In this document: positions 1 to 12,655 of the stretch, in pieces
How positions within the stretch are numbered: the stretch's first letter is position 1
Layout of the letters: each line of letters starts with the position of its first letter
Source: Acorus gramineus
Lineage: Eukaryota > Streptophyta > Magnoliopsida > Acorales > Acoraceae
Reading direction: 5' to 3'
NCBI GenBank assembly: GCA_030737835.1
Contig: CM060847.1
Location: 14,735,779-14,799,778, forward strand
DNA length: 64,000 bases
The notes under the pieces: generated by a model
Databases searched by the model: none
The model's input: only the letters and a program-made list of their open reading frames with translations
What the model was told of the DNA's origin: nothing
Program-made: the position numbers and the translations under genes

Positions 1-1011
1 ACAGAGTAGCATTGAATTAATCAAAAGTATAATGATGTCAGTACACATTCCTAGATCATAAACATTAGTAAGCAGTGAGCTATTGGAACCATACAATAAA
101 AAAAATGGACAATAGCAGAAACAGAATCCTATACATGTTTCCTTTTTTTTCTTTTTTTCAGCTTAAATGGCAAATAGATGTTGACTATATTAAAAAATTC
201 AAACCAATGTTCAACCAATGCAAAGATTAGAGGTTGAAACTTTTTTATGATTTCATTACAGATACATAATTTGCAAAGGAAATGCTTGACGTCGCACACA
301 TAAAATTGAAGAAACTCCAGGCCATCCTGCAGAGCGTGCTCAAAGGTCTCGAAAATCCAAATGCACCCAATAGAATGGAGAAGCACATATCAAGGTGCAA
401 CCCTTAATCCAGCCACCCAACTTCTCCAATAGAAGATTAGTTATTTCAGCAGAAAAAATTCCTGCTCCACACAAGCATAAGCTTTCTCAGAATCAACTAT
501 TCACGTCGCTTTTAATTTGACTTCAGAATAAATGTAAGCATTTGCCAGGGATCAAAAGAACACCCAAGATCTATCTGTTCTTATATGAGGAAACCTGGAA
601 GGGGTCAACAACATACATCCATCATAATCATTGACCTGGATGCCAGAACTTCTGCAGTAATCTCGTAAATTCGATTCAATAAGCTGATGAGTCTAAAGTC
701 CTTCCTCAGAAGCAATTTTCTACGGAGCTACTTAATATTTGAAAGCAAACTACAAATTTATAAGCAAATATGATATTCACGAAGGGAAATGACCAAAAAA
801 TCCATGGACATTTGTGTGCATCAGCATGTAATAAGAAAGATATATTATGTCCTGCCTACAATAACTACTATACCATTCATTAAGTGAAGAAATGGCCACA
901 AAAGCCAATGATAGAGAATGAGGGATGCAACAAAGTGCATATGCATGAATGTGGCCTGTGTGTGTGGATCATATAATGCACATGCAGGAGGAAGCTTGAG
1001 TGGATACTTAC
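1..1011 (-). other. intron of the Pcf11-like gene, no exon recognised
   Basis: This stretch lies downstream, in gene direction, of the donor site at 1011/1010. I found no open segment here that resembles the Pcf11 family, so I read it as one intron of the gene that leaves the window on the left. Short open frames near 129-386 have no recognisable family features. Confidence 0.5.
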
Positions 1012-3229
1012 AGCATCTGAATGTTCAAACTGGCGTCGTGCCTCCAAGTATTTTGGATTAACGTGAATGCCATGAGATGGATGAGGAGACAAAGATTCAG
1101 AAGACTTCAAATCTGTCAAGTTAGCTGATTGATGACTCATGGAAGAAGAAAACTGTAATTCAGCCTCAATTTGGCGACGTACAGGCGAAGGGAACACTGT
1201 TGACCAGGTACCAAAGAGGTGCCTCATGGCAGGATACAGACTTGGATGCACTTGCTTATATGCCTCACAGAACACCTGGGATAAAATGACATAAGAATTT
1301 CAGCGATATAGCAGTTTAACCATAGGCTATTCTGAAAGAAACTCAGAATTTGACATAGTTATCCATTGCAGGTTCCAATCTCAATGAGTTCTGCAAGTCA
1401 TAATATATAAAGCATAACATTGAGGAAAAAAAATCCAGTCAGGTGCTCATGTTAAATCTTTCTCACCTCAGGAAGGCGAGTTGCAAAATGCCTGAGATAG
1501 TCACGTCCGATGTTCTTCACTATACTGTCCAAAAGATATAAAGAGGGAAGTTTTTGTTCAGCTGGGACCTGTAAAACAAAGAAACAAAGGGTGATGACCA
1601 TACAGGCATGCCAATTCATATAGATAATACCAGAGCCTGTAGGATAACAATTTCAAAGCAATTTATGAAGAGACCAGATACAAGTAAACAATGAGTAGCC
1701 ATTGTCAGTGGCCTGAGTCTGACAAAAGACAAAATAAGTAGTGAACTTTCAGCAGGTTTTCTGGGAAAAGAACGTAGGTCTGCTCGTGCGGGTCGTGGGG
1801 TCAGGCTGGTGTAGGGTGTTGCGCAGGTGCCCTCCCTCCATCCAGTCCATGTTGCACCACGGCATGTGGTGAAAAGATTGAATCTCCCACCTTTCATTAA
1901 AGAAAACTATAGAAATATTTTCCTGATTTTGTCTTGAGGATCATCATCCTATGCCTTTCTTTGAGCAATCTGACCCTATATCAGACACACATCCATCGGA
2001 ATACCCTCACTTCATCCATATCCGACAGATTTACTTGTTCTCTGACTGCCTAATACTCCAACCCATACAACATAACAGCCAAATTGCAAAGAAGGCACAA
2101 AACAATCATTTGAGTCGTGACAGCCATATGAACTTAGAGGAAAGGAAATTTTTGGAAGTATCACAAATGGTACACAGAACAAAATTCCAAACAGGGGACA
2201 TGTTTTGAAGAGGAAGATTTTTTATCAACTAATGGTAGGGGCACCCCTCCTATAATTCTATTATCAAATGAGAGCTCCAAAAAGCAAGAGAGGAAGAAGA
2301 TCGAACTTCAACATTCCACCAATGTCTCCTTCCTCCCAACTTCCAAATTCCTTGATTCACCGCAGTAACATCCATACTTTATAGTCCACCTTAAAGCATC
2401 TTAAACGGCAGCAACATCATCCTCTTAAAATTACAATACATTCAAAGTTTCAAAAATTAAGTAGCATAGTTAAATCCCACCATAAAGCCTCCAATGAGTC
2501 CCACACTTCTCCCCACATGAATCATTACAAGCAAGTCACATTCATTTCTCCAAATATGAAAATTCGATTGTGTTGCTTGCTATTCACACTGTTATGGAAT
2601 CAGAGAAGGCTCTCCTCCACTTCAAAAACAACATAACGATCAAAAGTGTTCCAATTTCATCATTCCTTAAGCCCAAATTAGCTACCTTTTGCGCATTTTC
2701 ATGTCAGGTTATGAGACAACCATTCGATTAGCGGAAACCAAGCACACTAAACCCATAAAAAACGAATCTTTCCTTCGAATTCCAACTCCAACAACAACAA
2801 CACCGCGAAAACAAAAACAAAAAACAAAAAAAAAAACTGAAAGAAACCCTAGATTCCCAGGACCTCAAGAACGCGGTCGCAGATGGCGCGTGCGATCCCG
2901 GCGGCGAACTCCCTCTGCTCCCCGGCGATGATCGTGAGATCCGTTATGATCGGCTTCGAATTCAACGTCAGCTCCCCCAACAGCTCCTCATACATCCTCA
3001 CGATCTCCTCCTCCTCTGCGCCTCCACCGCCCGCCACTACGTCCTCCTCCTCATCTTCCTCCCGCTCCCTCATCATCGCCCGGAACCGGTCGATGATCGA
3101 CAGAGGCGGCTTCAACCCCGCCTCCGCCGCAACCGCCGAATTCCTCCCCCCGCCGCCGCCTCCGCTTCCGCTGCTGCTCTGGCGGTCGGCGATGAACCCT
3201 AGGTTTCTAGGGTTTTCTCTGAATTCCAT
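1012..3229 (-). CDS. PCFS4: polyadenylation and cleavage factor homolog (Pcf11-like, CID domain), 5' part
   Basis: Exons on the minus strand are 3229-2864, 1568-1467 and 1275-1012 (122, 34 and 88 codons); the phases join and the frame stays open. From about residue 70 the product reads as the RNA polymerase II C-terminal-domain interacting domain (CID) of Pcf11, with [20 protein letters not shown], then [20 protein letters not shown], then [20 protein letters not shown]. Pcf11 proteins bind the Pol II tail and act in pre-mRNA 3' end cleavage and transcription termination in the nucleus. The N-terminus is low complexity (Gly and Ser, then an acidic Glu/Asp run), usual for the plant PCFS proteins. 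The rest of the protein lies outside the window. The start is the first ATG of the open exon, just downstream of a GA-rich leader. The family call is firm; the exact paralogue number is not. Confidence 0.9.
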
Positions 3230-3265
3230 CGAAAGTTTTCAAAACCCTTCGATTCTTCTATGTAG

Positions 3266-3320
3266 AGACAGAGAGAGAGAGATCGAGCTTTCGAGTGTGT
3301 GAGAGAGAGAGAGAGAGAGG
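3266..3320. repeat. (GA)n microsatellite in the Pcf11-like 5' leader
   Basis: Two GA runs (about 3266-3283 and 3300-3320) sit 35-90 bp upstream of the ATG, so on the coding strand they form a CT-rich leader. CT-rich 5' leaders are common in plant genes. Confidence 0.7.
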
Positions 3321-3329
3321 AGGACATTA

Positions 3330-6300
3330 GATTCTGCTGTTACCGCCGTCAATAATTTTTCCTTACAATGCTCCGCGGATGACCTCGTGTTTCGATTTGG
3401 ACCGTTGGATTGACTGAGAATTCTAGGATCAGCCGCGAGTGAGGTTAAGCTTAAACTGTCTTGACTGGTGGAGGAAAATCTTTCATTGCCTTTGGATTGA
3501 TTGCATGCTTTTGGGGTTTTAATGGATCCAATTTGATCATTAAAAATACATTTTTTTTGTACAGATTTTTGTTCTCTTTTTGTGATTTATTTTGATTAAC
3601 ATAACACGTATCATTGATAATGCATGAAAGAATGTTTTTTAAGGTCGAATAATATATTTGGTTTGGAAGGAAATAGGGATAGATTATGACATTCATTAAA
3701 AACTAATATCAAAAGAGATGAATATTTAAAAAAAAGAAAAAAAGTTATTTATAAAAACATACCACGATATAAATACGGGTTCTTTGATGCAGCCGCTTAT
3801 AAGATTTTAGGGGCTTCTTTTGCTTTTCAAAAAGTTGAATGATTTTGGTTAATCCTATTTATAGACCTTAGGACCAGAATTGACTCATTTGAAGATCACA
3901 TAAATGAATCCAACGGTTAGGATGCTCTCAAAATGGTAATCCTACTATATTGTTTTTCTCTAATACATCCATGCTCTTCCCTTTCTATTCTCAGCAAATC
4001 CTAAAAATATTATTATCTAATTTATATGTTTACAGATGGGGAAAACCCACTTTATAATTATTTAAATAAAATAATTACAAGGAACATTAAAGTGCGAATT
4101 CAATAACATTTTTCTTTAAAAAATATGTCAGACACAGTCCAATTTACAACATTATCGCAACTTTTTAAAGATAGTATCACTCGTATACACCATTTTAAAA
4201 TATTTAAAAAAATTTGACGACAAGATATATAATATGGGATTGCATGCTAGGCTAAGGGGAATTGTTTTAATTTTTCTTAAATTTTACACTCGCTACTAAA
4301 ATATATACTATTATAAAAATAAATTATATATCTAAATAAATCAGTACATATTTAAAAACAAATAAATAAAATTTAATTTTTCATATAAAGTATATATACT
4401 ATACTAAAACAATAGAAGGATTTACAAAACCAATTGAGGATTTGTTTGGCATTGCGTTGTGGGACTCAAGTTTTGAAGGGTTTCCAACATGAGGCAAAAA
4501 AAAAAAACGTTCCACCGCGTTCGCCAACACAGACGCGCCCTAAATGCGGTCCCATTCAGGCCCTAAGTGTGATAGTTTCCTAAAATAATTCAATCCAAAC
4601 TTGCTATGTGAATGTGAGCCCTTAAAAGCTTTCAAAATGGCCCCCAGCACAAAGATCCATACAATAAAAAAAAATAGATTTGGGGGCCCACGGTAGTCAA
4701 TCCCCCAAATTATATTCAAGCCCACGAATCCGAATTCACTCTCAAAAACAATCAATTCAAGGCGAATAACACATCTCCTGGACAAATAAATCCAATTTTT
4801 TTTTTTTTAGACAATTTGGGCATTTCTATTTCATCATAGAACAGAAAAATATGTCTAAATGGGATTAAGAGGAATAGAAAAAAAAATCAAAATTACAACA
4901 CATATAACATGGGTTAAGGACTCAAGATAGACAAGATTTATCAAAGAGCTCTTCCCATTACAAAATCCATACTAACAAACTTATTCTATTTTTTTTTATA
5001 AAAATCTCAATCCACCACCTCGTATTCCAACCGAAAAACCCTAAATTCAAACTCAAGAACTCATGAGTAGAGATTGAATAAATTTATTCAATGTCAAGAA
5101 CTCATTATCACATGATTAATGGAGAATTATATACACCCAAAATTTCATTTCCAATCACTCATGGTAATATGTTTTCATGGCCCACCATCATTCTTCAAAT
5201 AAGTTTACCCACAAAATCTTAAAACCCATATAATAACAATAATAAATGATTGAAAATCTACCAATCTGATTATAATATGCAAACATGAAGAAATAGAATT
5301 AAAAGGGTTTGGAGTTTGGACTGACCTTTGGAGAGGATGAAAAAACAAATCACCTTGTAGAAGACTATATAGAGAGGAATGCTTTTGTATTGTTTTGTTT
5401 TTATTTATAGAGATCTCTCTTATGATTCCTTTTTGGGGTTTTTTAAAAAATAAGTTAGCAATTAATTAAAGTCGGTATTTGATTAAGATTTCAAAACCAG
5501 AGATTTAGAGGCGGAGCATTATCTCTATATTTGGAAAACCATGATTCCAACAAATTTGGTCGTGAAAATTAAATATTGAAAAATCATGTAATAAAAAATT
5601 TTGGGGGGTTTTGTATATATACCTTTTAAATTAAATGGATACTAATTATTTTTATACCACTATAATATATTTAATTATATATCATTAAAATCTAATATGA
5701 TTGAAATATGAGTATTTTGATCACTTATTATGATCAAATCTAACTTAACATAATTTTGGGTAATTATTTATATACCTCAAATTTCACTAACAATTTAAGG
5801 GCTCGTTTGGATATCAGTTTAGGTAGATTCTACTTTTGAAAATCTAAAAATTCTCAAACTCATATACAAACACATTTTTATCATTTAGCTTTTAAAATCA
5901 CCATCTTCCTATTTCAGGCCAAAAAAATCTTTGAGTTGAAAATCTAATAAAACAACACTTTTCAAAAGTTAAGTTTGAAACACAAGATTTCAATAATCTT
6001 AGTTTTCAACCTTACATCCAAACGTAATAAAGCTCTGTTTGATATGATTTGCCTCTAATTATATCCTCGAATTTTACTCAAATCATTTTAAAAAAAAAAC
6101 CTTTGGATCCATTATATTTACTCAAATCTTTTGGAGCTGTTGGATTTATTACTTTGATCTTAAAAAAATAGTTGTTGGATAACCCTTTTTTTTAAAAGAT
6201 GATAGGTATTCCGCCTCAATTGATATTAAGAAAGAAAATGTCTAAAGCAAGAAAACACAAGAAACAATCCATTAAAAGTAAGAATTGTGCAAAACCCATC

Positions 6301-6667
6301 GAGAAAAAACAGGTAGGAGAGATATCTACTATGTCTCTCGACAAAAAAACGCGAAAAATTACAACTCTTCAATACAGATATGGCTCTCTCTGTGAACAAA
6401 ATCATCCTCGTTCCCGCACAGCAAATTCCCCAATCCATGATTTGTTGACATGCCATTGCTCAAATATTCTCCTCATAAGCCGGTGTACCCCGAGAAAGGA
6501 GATGATTGCGGGAAATTTAAAGAACCCAAAGGACAGCCAAAATTAGCAATTGTAAAATCTTGGCCTTTGCACTTCTGTCCCCCTGGGGCTTGAGTGGCCT
6601 CCCCGCTAGAAACATGACTACCGTTGGATAACTTGGTAAGAACTGATTTATTTTTATTTTTTATTTT
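3330..6667. other. AT-rich intergenic region, no gene seen
   Basis: No open frame here resembles a known protein. It contains many short poly-A and poly-T runs. A possible degenerate TIR element lies at about 5800-6023, starting near GGGCTCGTTTGGAT and ending near ATCCAAACG. Confidence 0.5.
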
Positions 6668-7840
6668 GGGCACGTCTATCCCCACCTATCACTTCACTAT
6701 CCCCACCAATCAAACAAAAATTAAACAAAACATGTCCCTTTTATTTTTTCATCATTAACCCCCACCAATCAACCTCTCGACCAACAATTCGTCGAACCAG
6801 TGTATAGCACCTAGCAACCATGTTTCTGTCAAACTCAATTATTAAATGACTATTAACTGAAATGTTAGTCGACAGTAATGAAGTCGAATGTCGCCCGTCA
6901 GGTTGACCAAAGATATGTCGAGCTAAGATCGACATAGGTGTAGTCGATCATGTTCGATCGGGTTGACATCCACCCGGTTGTGTACTACAAAGGGAGGTCA
7001 ACTAACAGTCCGTCGAACTGGGGGGCATGCAAGGGTGCAATAAAAACACTTGATGAACAGACATTATACAAAAAAAAAAAAAACTTTCCATGACATAACA
7101 CTTCAACAAGAATCAAAGAATGCAAAGCCCCCAAACTAAAGCACAGAGCTAAATTTGACAAATTAAGCACAAAATCAACACCTTCATCAAAACCCAACTC
7201 AAAACTTCCATGAAAGAACACTTCTACAAGAATCAAAGAATGCAAAACCCCAAACTAAAGCACAAAAATTATATACCCTAACTGAGCTAAATTTGACAAA
7301 TCAAGCACAAACTCGACACCTTTATCAAAAGCCAACTTAATCGAGAAGCTTCACAAGCTAAAACAACTAAAATGCAACACAATCAAAATCCCCGATGATG
7401 AGAGAACAAGGGAGGATGGTAGGAGGTCGACGACGTGTTGAAGGGAGGCCGACGATCGTTGGGTGCGGAGGTCGATCAAGTGTGAAGAGAAGTCGGTGAA
7501 ATGTCGAAGGGAGGCCGGCGATCGTTGGGGGCAGAGGTTGGTGAAGTGTGAAGAGAAGTTGGCGAAGTGTCGAAGGGAGGCCGGCGACCATAGGGGGAGG
7601 CGAAGGTGACTCCGACGAGAGAGGAGAGGAGAGAGAGAGAGAGAACATGTGAAAAGAATGATGGTGGTGAATTTAAAAATCGATGAGTTTTTTATATAAT
7701 AGATGGTGGGATCAGAAATGAGAGATTTTTAAAAAGGTGGGTTTAGCAAGAAGGTGGGATCAGAAATGAGAGATTTTTAAAAAGGTGGGTTTAGCAAGAA
7801 GGTGGGATCAGAAATATGTGTGGTGGGGCTAGATGTGCCC
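6668..7840. mobile_element. non-autonomous TIR DNA transposon with internal tandem repeats
   Basis: The ends are inverted repeats: GGGCACGTCTATCCCCACC at the left, and the complement of the right end reads GGGCACATCTAGCCCCACC (17 of 19 match). The 8-bp TTTATTTT flanks both ends (6660-6667 and 7841-7848), though this is low-complexity sequence. Inside are many GTCGA-containing words near the left end, an imperfect 120-140-bp tandem duplication at about 7078-7341, a GC-rich minisatellite of about 60 bp at 7420-7600, and a perfect 48-bp repeat from 7705. No transposase is present. The 8-bp duplication would fit hAT, but the ends starting with GGG also resemble Mutator-like elements, so the superfamily is open. 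Confidence 0.72.
7705..7815. repeat. 48-bp perfect tandem repeat
   Basis: Two complete units begin at 7705 and 7753 and a third, partial one at 7801; each starts GGTGGGATCAGAAAT. It lies just inside the right end of the TIR element. Confidence 0.85.
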
Positions 7841-7848
7841 TTTATTTT

Positions 7849-8695
7849 TGGTAACTTGGCCTCTAATTGGGGCATGTATTACATTGGCATAAGATCATAT
7901 CATGAGGGGGAGTCACAAAGGTCCTTCTTCCACAAGTATTCTTTACATTCTATTCTTGTACATCTGCTATACATACGTTAAAACTCCCACTCAGTGGTTG
8001 CAAAATGCTATGAATAGTATCATTTGTTAGCATGTTAGTATTATGTCTGGAACTCTGGTGTTCCATTCATTCCAAGCATGATGTGCAAAGGCTTCAGACC
8101 CCTTCCAGGATATTTCAAGCATATATTTCTAATATTTTTCACAATGTCCTGCAATGCATCTAGACCCAAACTTGGTCTTATTTTTTTTTTCTGTTTTTTG
8201 TACAAAGGCCTTGAGAGGCTACAAGATCTAACCCTGGTCTACTACGTACTAGTATAAAATGAGGGTCAGCATAGACCCACAAACTAACAATGGGCCGAAA
8301 GCCCATGAGACAAGCCCAGAGGGCTTTTTACACATTTTTTTCGACGGCTAGAGAAGCTCAAAACCGGGTCCTCCATAGCCCATAGGGGGAGTGGTGTCCT
8401 CGACTACTAAGGAAAAGCTGGGCGGGACCAAACCTGGTCTCTTGAGAAGAGTTATGAGGACATGGGAATATGAACATATTATAAGTCTCCTTCCCCCATT
8501 TTAAACCTGGTTGTAAGCCTCATACGTATGGCCTATACAATTTTTTTTTGAAAACGGGTTTAAAGAAAACTACTCATAATACAAAACAAAAACTTTATAA
8601 TTGTACTTATTCGTAAAAAAATAATTTTTAATAATAACATTCAGAAAATAAATTCATATATTGTTGGATATAATATTGGGTGAGTAGTGAACTTT
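7849..8695. other. intergenic region, unclassified repeat-like sequence
   Basis: There is no gene. The part at about 8200-8500 is less AT-rich and contains phrases such as CGGGTCCTCC and GGGCGGGACC that look like old retroelement sequence, but I could not find ends or coding domains. Confidence 0.4.
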
Positions 8696-8868
8696 TTTTT
8701 TTTTTTTGTAACAAGGTCCGCGAGGGGCAGATTCAATATAACCAGGTACAAGACACATAACCCAACACAAACTCTCCAAAGGTGGTTGGACCTGGATTGA
8801 ACCCGAGTCATCCATCTAAGACGGGTGCATCTGTTCCACCTTGCCAGTGAGAGGATGTGCATCTTGCA
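8696..8868 (-). mobile_element. tRNA-derived SINE
   Basis: Read on the minus strand it has a pol III box A (TGGCAAGGTGG), a box B (GGGTTCAATCC) about 40 bp later and a 3' poly(A) of about 14 bases. The 10-bp direct repeat AGTGAACTTT flanks it at 8686-8695 and 8869-8878. Box spacing, A-tail and target duplication together make a complete short retroposon of about 173 bp. Confidence 0.88.
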
Positions 8869-9379
8869 AGTGAACTTTGGTGCAAATGAATTGAAAGAAA
8901 TGTTCTTATCTTGAAATATCTACTCATCAAGTGGCAGTGTTTAAACAAAAAAAAAAAAAAAAAGAATTTGCAATCAATAAAAAAAAATCCTGCAATCAAC
9001 ACAACAATCTAAAAAAATATGTGAAGTGTCAGCTTTTAATATGTTCCATACTATTGTGTGGCAAACAAAGAATTGAAATCTGGACACTCAATTGTTATCT
9101 CTGGAATTGAATTCAGACCGTCAGTTCTTTTATTTATTTATTCCAGATATGTTACCCCATGAAAGGAATAAAATAATAAACGATTTTTATTTTCAAATTT
9201 TAAAGTAATTAAAATATTAAGTTCTAGGCCATGCAAGCAAAGGGCCAAATGATATTTTTTATTTTTTTATTGGGATGAAATGTTTGACATTCTCCCGTAG
9301 GACAAACAGTTCATTTTTCTAGATGTTATTCAAGCAGGTTAATTTGCTAGGGACCTTTAGTCGGAATAGTCTCATATAA

Positions 9380-9660
9380 GTGTTTGAAATGTTAAAATAA
9401 ATGATAATATGGGTGCTAGAGTGGTATGCGAATTTCAGTCAATCTCTAAAATTAAGTTATTTTATGTTATTCAACTCAAAAGAATATATAGGTCCATTGT
9501 TAAATCAACTATCATCACCTCTTATAAATCAACGATCTTAATTTTTTCACATTTTATAAATCTTTATTATTACATTTTTCAACATAAATAATTTAAAACA
9601 CAACCAATCAATGAATCATTTCATCCTTATTTATACTGAAATAGTCATAAACCTTATAAT
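9380..9660. repeat. dispersed repeat family R1, copy 1
   Basis: Shares a long core with the copies at 9890-10280 and 24345-24700: a segment reading TCAAATCAAC(T/A), then CACATTTTATAAAT, then an end near CAAAACACAACCAA. This copy is the most diverged. Confidence 0.6.
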
Positions 9661-9889
9661 AATTTAATTTCCTATCCAAATGAGGGCAAAATCTCATTGG
9701 TTACTTTATCCATCAAATCACAAACGTAATTATTCACTTCTCATGCAAGTTCCACACAATTAATTGAAATATATGTAACTTGACCTTTTCTTTTGTCTTC
9801 TTTTTTTTAAAAAAAAAACATCACTCTACCATTGAATCAATATATAAAGTAAAAAGAAAAAATATTTTTTAATTTTAATCCCCCCTTTA

Positions 9890-10280
9890 TTTTTGGAATA
9901 AGTCTTCGGATAACCTCGAATAAGGGATAAAGGGTGTTTGTTTGTTCTGGATAACCCCTGATAAAGTATGCCAAAATAAACTGGTATAAAGTAGTATATG
10001 GATTCCAACCAACCTCTAAAATTAAAGTTATCATAGATTATTCTCCTCAAAGAATATGTGGACCCACTGTCAAATCAACTGTCATCATTTTTTATAAATC
10101 ACCGGTCAAATCAACAATCATTATTTTTTTACTTTTTATAAATTCTTATTTTATTCATTCTTTATCCATACTTTATTCACATTTTACTCAAACAATAAAA
10201 CATTTATTCTTACGTTTACTAACAAGAATAGTTCAAAACACAATCAAACACAAAATCATTTTATCCTTATTTATATTCAT
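9890..10280. repeat. dispersed repeat family R1, copy 2
   Basis: Starts near GGAATAAGTC, includes GGATAACCCCTGATAAAG and AAAGTTATCATAG, and ends near AAAACACAATCAAAC. It matches the copy at 24345-24700 over most of its length. It has no coding capacity and behaves like a MITE or a solo end fragment. Confidence 0.7.
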
Positions 10281-10299
10281 TTGTATTTAGATAAATATA

Positions 10300-10930
10300 T
10301 ACTTAAAAAATAAAATCTATCCCCGTTTTAAACGAAGGGTAAATGTAAGACTATTATTAAAGACCCAATATATTATAGTCTCCTTGAAATGTGAATGCAC
10401 AAGTAGGCCCCTTCTTGTACGCAGCAGACATGGACGGAATCATGCCCAGAATCTTCTGATCTTTATAAAATGACCTTCAAGCTTCTATAAAAAATATATA
10501 TATATTTATTTATGAACTGACCCCATTTACACCATCTCTGCGTCACAAAACAATAGCATCGTCATCACCATATAAAATATCATCCAATCGACCAGACAAT
10601 GTTAGTCACGTATCACACCTGGGGACCTAGCCATCGTTCATTTTAGATATCCTGACCCTCCAAATTTTCGTCAACTATTCAATTATATATTAAAAAAAAA
10701 TAGAAGAAGAAATAATAATAGATGCCCTCCCAAAAAAGCAATTGTCACACATTCATGTGATACGATAGTATATTATTTTCGTTGTTCAAAGCTAGGTATT
10801 TATAGGGTCATGTTTACGTAAACACCTCTTGTAAACATTGTAGGCGCTTCAAGGGGGGTTTTCATAAATGATCCAGTGCCACCACCAAGACACCAACCCA
10901 CTCACCCTCCTAGGTAGGTTCTGAGTCTAA
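10300..10930. other. intergenic region, nothing recognised
   Basis: AT-rich sequence with no open frame of interest and no clear repeat ends. Confidence 0.5.
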
Positions 10931-11149
10931 GGCTCCGTTTGGCTCCGTGTCCAAGGTGTGTTTGAGCCGACGGACGCGGTGCAACGGAAACTCACAAACA
11001 AACACAAAAGCCGTGTTTGCGGTTACCATTCAATTCGTGCGTTTAATATATAACATCACTCGCTTCTTCGACGTCTCAAAACATTGATTTTCAAATTCAT
11101 ACACGATTCCACCAATGCGACGTTCTGGAACATACACCCAAACGGAGCC
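10931..11149. mobile_element. MITE with GGCTCCGTTTGG ends
   Basis: The left end GGCTCCGTTTGG is mirrored by CCAAACGGAGCC at the right end. The flanks are TAA on the left and TTA on the right, so the target duplication is TA or a mutated TWA. The 219-bp size and lack of coding fit a MITE lying about 1.5 kb upstream of the GPT start. Confidence 0.7.
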
Positions 11150-12211
11150 TTAATTAAGGTGGAAGTTCTCATGTCCATCTATCAAAGGAATTGTTCTTTT
11201 AATTGTCTTGATATGACAGTAATTTATATATGGATCATCAGGTGTACTCAACGACATGCATTGTCTGATGGACCCAATCCGATCCAAACAAAAATCCAAT
11301 TAGTTTTCCATATATAAGGTGACAAAGCATAAAATTAAACTTGTCAATTATCCAAAAAAGTTCACATCAATTTTTTTAAAAGATTCAATTAATTTCCATA
11401 TCAAGTGGCATAGCATAATCGAACCACCTCCTCCTCATCCATCTGCATCTCCTCGCAGGTCCAATAGTCCGTCACTCTTTTTTATCGCTTGTCCAGTTTC
11501 TCCTCCTCCTCCTCCTCCTCCTCTTCGTCTTCTCTCAGGTGCATGACAAACTCGAGTTTAAAATATGAATATGAAATAAGTACAAATAAATGTGAGTTTT
11601 GTGAAATGAGACCTACGGATTAAGAAGTGTGTAAATTAAATAAATTTAAATGGATGGTGGGTGTATACATATTCAACTTTTCAAGGGGTAAAAACAGGGG
11701 CTTGATAATGCACTCACAGACTTACTGACAAAATGATCCGGTGTGATTAAAAAAAAAATACTCAAACACAGATGAACAAGATTGCATCCCGAGCTCAATA
11801 AAAAAAAATCTACTAAAATTAAAAATATTGACAATTGAGTCTTCTTGGTTATTAATAGGCACAAATTCGGGTCTTATCCGACCCAATTAAACTTCAAAAT
11901 ATCCAACTAACCTTTCATTCATCCTTCTTTTACCCAAAAAAACAGACCAACTTTTCTATGTTTGGTAAACCCACACTCACATGCCTCCCGCGTCATCGGC
12001 GTCTCTCGCTTTCGTCAACCGTTACGCCATAACAAGCCATTCCTAACCTCTCTTACCACAAAAAACCCAACCTAACAAACTGCCAACTCAAACACCCACC
12101 GCCAATATCTCCACGTGTCACCCCATTAACCACCTCCGCGTAACATCAAACCGAATAGTCAAACAGAAAGATCAAGAGCCGAGGACATTATCGGCAATTA
12201 AAATCTACTCG
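11150..12211. other. upstream region of GPT
   Basis: No gene is seen. It includes a CCTCCT microsatellite near 11500-11525 and becomes C-rich towards the GPT promoter at about 11990-12180. Confidence 0.5.
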
Positions 12212-12217
12212 TATAAA
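12212..12217 (+). promoter_or_regulatory. TATA box of GPT
   Basis: TATAAA, followed about 10 bp later by a CT-rich start-region sequence (CGCTCTCTCTCCG). It implies a 5' leader of roughly 410 bases before the ATG at 12656. Confidence 0.65.
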
Positions 12218-12441
12218 TGTCGCTCTCTCTCCGTGTTTTTTTTATTTTTATTATAAGCTCTTCGTCTCGTCGTCGTCTCCTTCGGCTTCGGGAACTAAAG
12301 CCCTTCGAAGGTTCTGATTTCTAGGGTTTCTTTATTTTATCTTTCAAGGTCTCTCCTTTTGAGATCTCGATCGTTGGATCGTTTGATCGAGCGGTCTGTA
12401 TTGCTTTTCCCCCTTCGTCGGAGAACCGGAGAGGACCACAG

Positions 12442-12453
12442 ATGACCTTCTGA
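12442..12453 (+). promoter_or_regulatory. three-codon upstream ORF in the GPT leader
   Basis: ATG ACC TTC TGA lies about 200 bases before the GPT start. If the leader is not spliced here, scanning ribosomes would meet it first. A role in translation control is inference only. Confidence 0.4.
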
Positions 12454-12655
12454 GGTTCCTCTTCACCGGGCTTCGACAAGGAAGTCGAGACAAAAATTTA
12501 GGGTTTTGTTTTGTTTACTCTCTCTCTCTTTCTAGCAAAATCGATTGAATCGCCTCGCTTTGATTGTTCTCTTCGAGGTCTCCGCCTCTGTTTTTTGTTT
12601 CCCCATAAATCCGTCGAAAAAACGCAACTTTCTTCGATTTCGTTGATTAGAAACC

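Noticed and set aside
129-386. 85-codon minus-strand open frame, possible further Pcf11 exon
   Set aside because: No match to Pcf11 family motifs, odd composition (FF, KKRKKRK from poly-T/A) and no convincing splice pair to exon 3.
1760-1870. GC-rich insert in intron 1 of the Pcf11-like gene as a SINE
   Set aside because: Composition differs from its surroundings, but I found no convincing box A/B, tail or target duplication.
2883-3302. 139-codon plus-strand open frame
   Set aside because: Antisense shadow of the GC-rich first exon of the Pcf11-like gene.
6199-6546. 115-codon plus-strand frame, Lys-rich
   Set aside because: No family features, and it overlaps a similar-sized minus-strand frame in non-genic AT-rich DNA.
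7367-7648. Pro/Leu-rich repeat peptide on the minus strand
   Set aside because: Product of a GC-rich minisatellite inside a transposon-like element; no sign of a promoter or splice structure.
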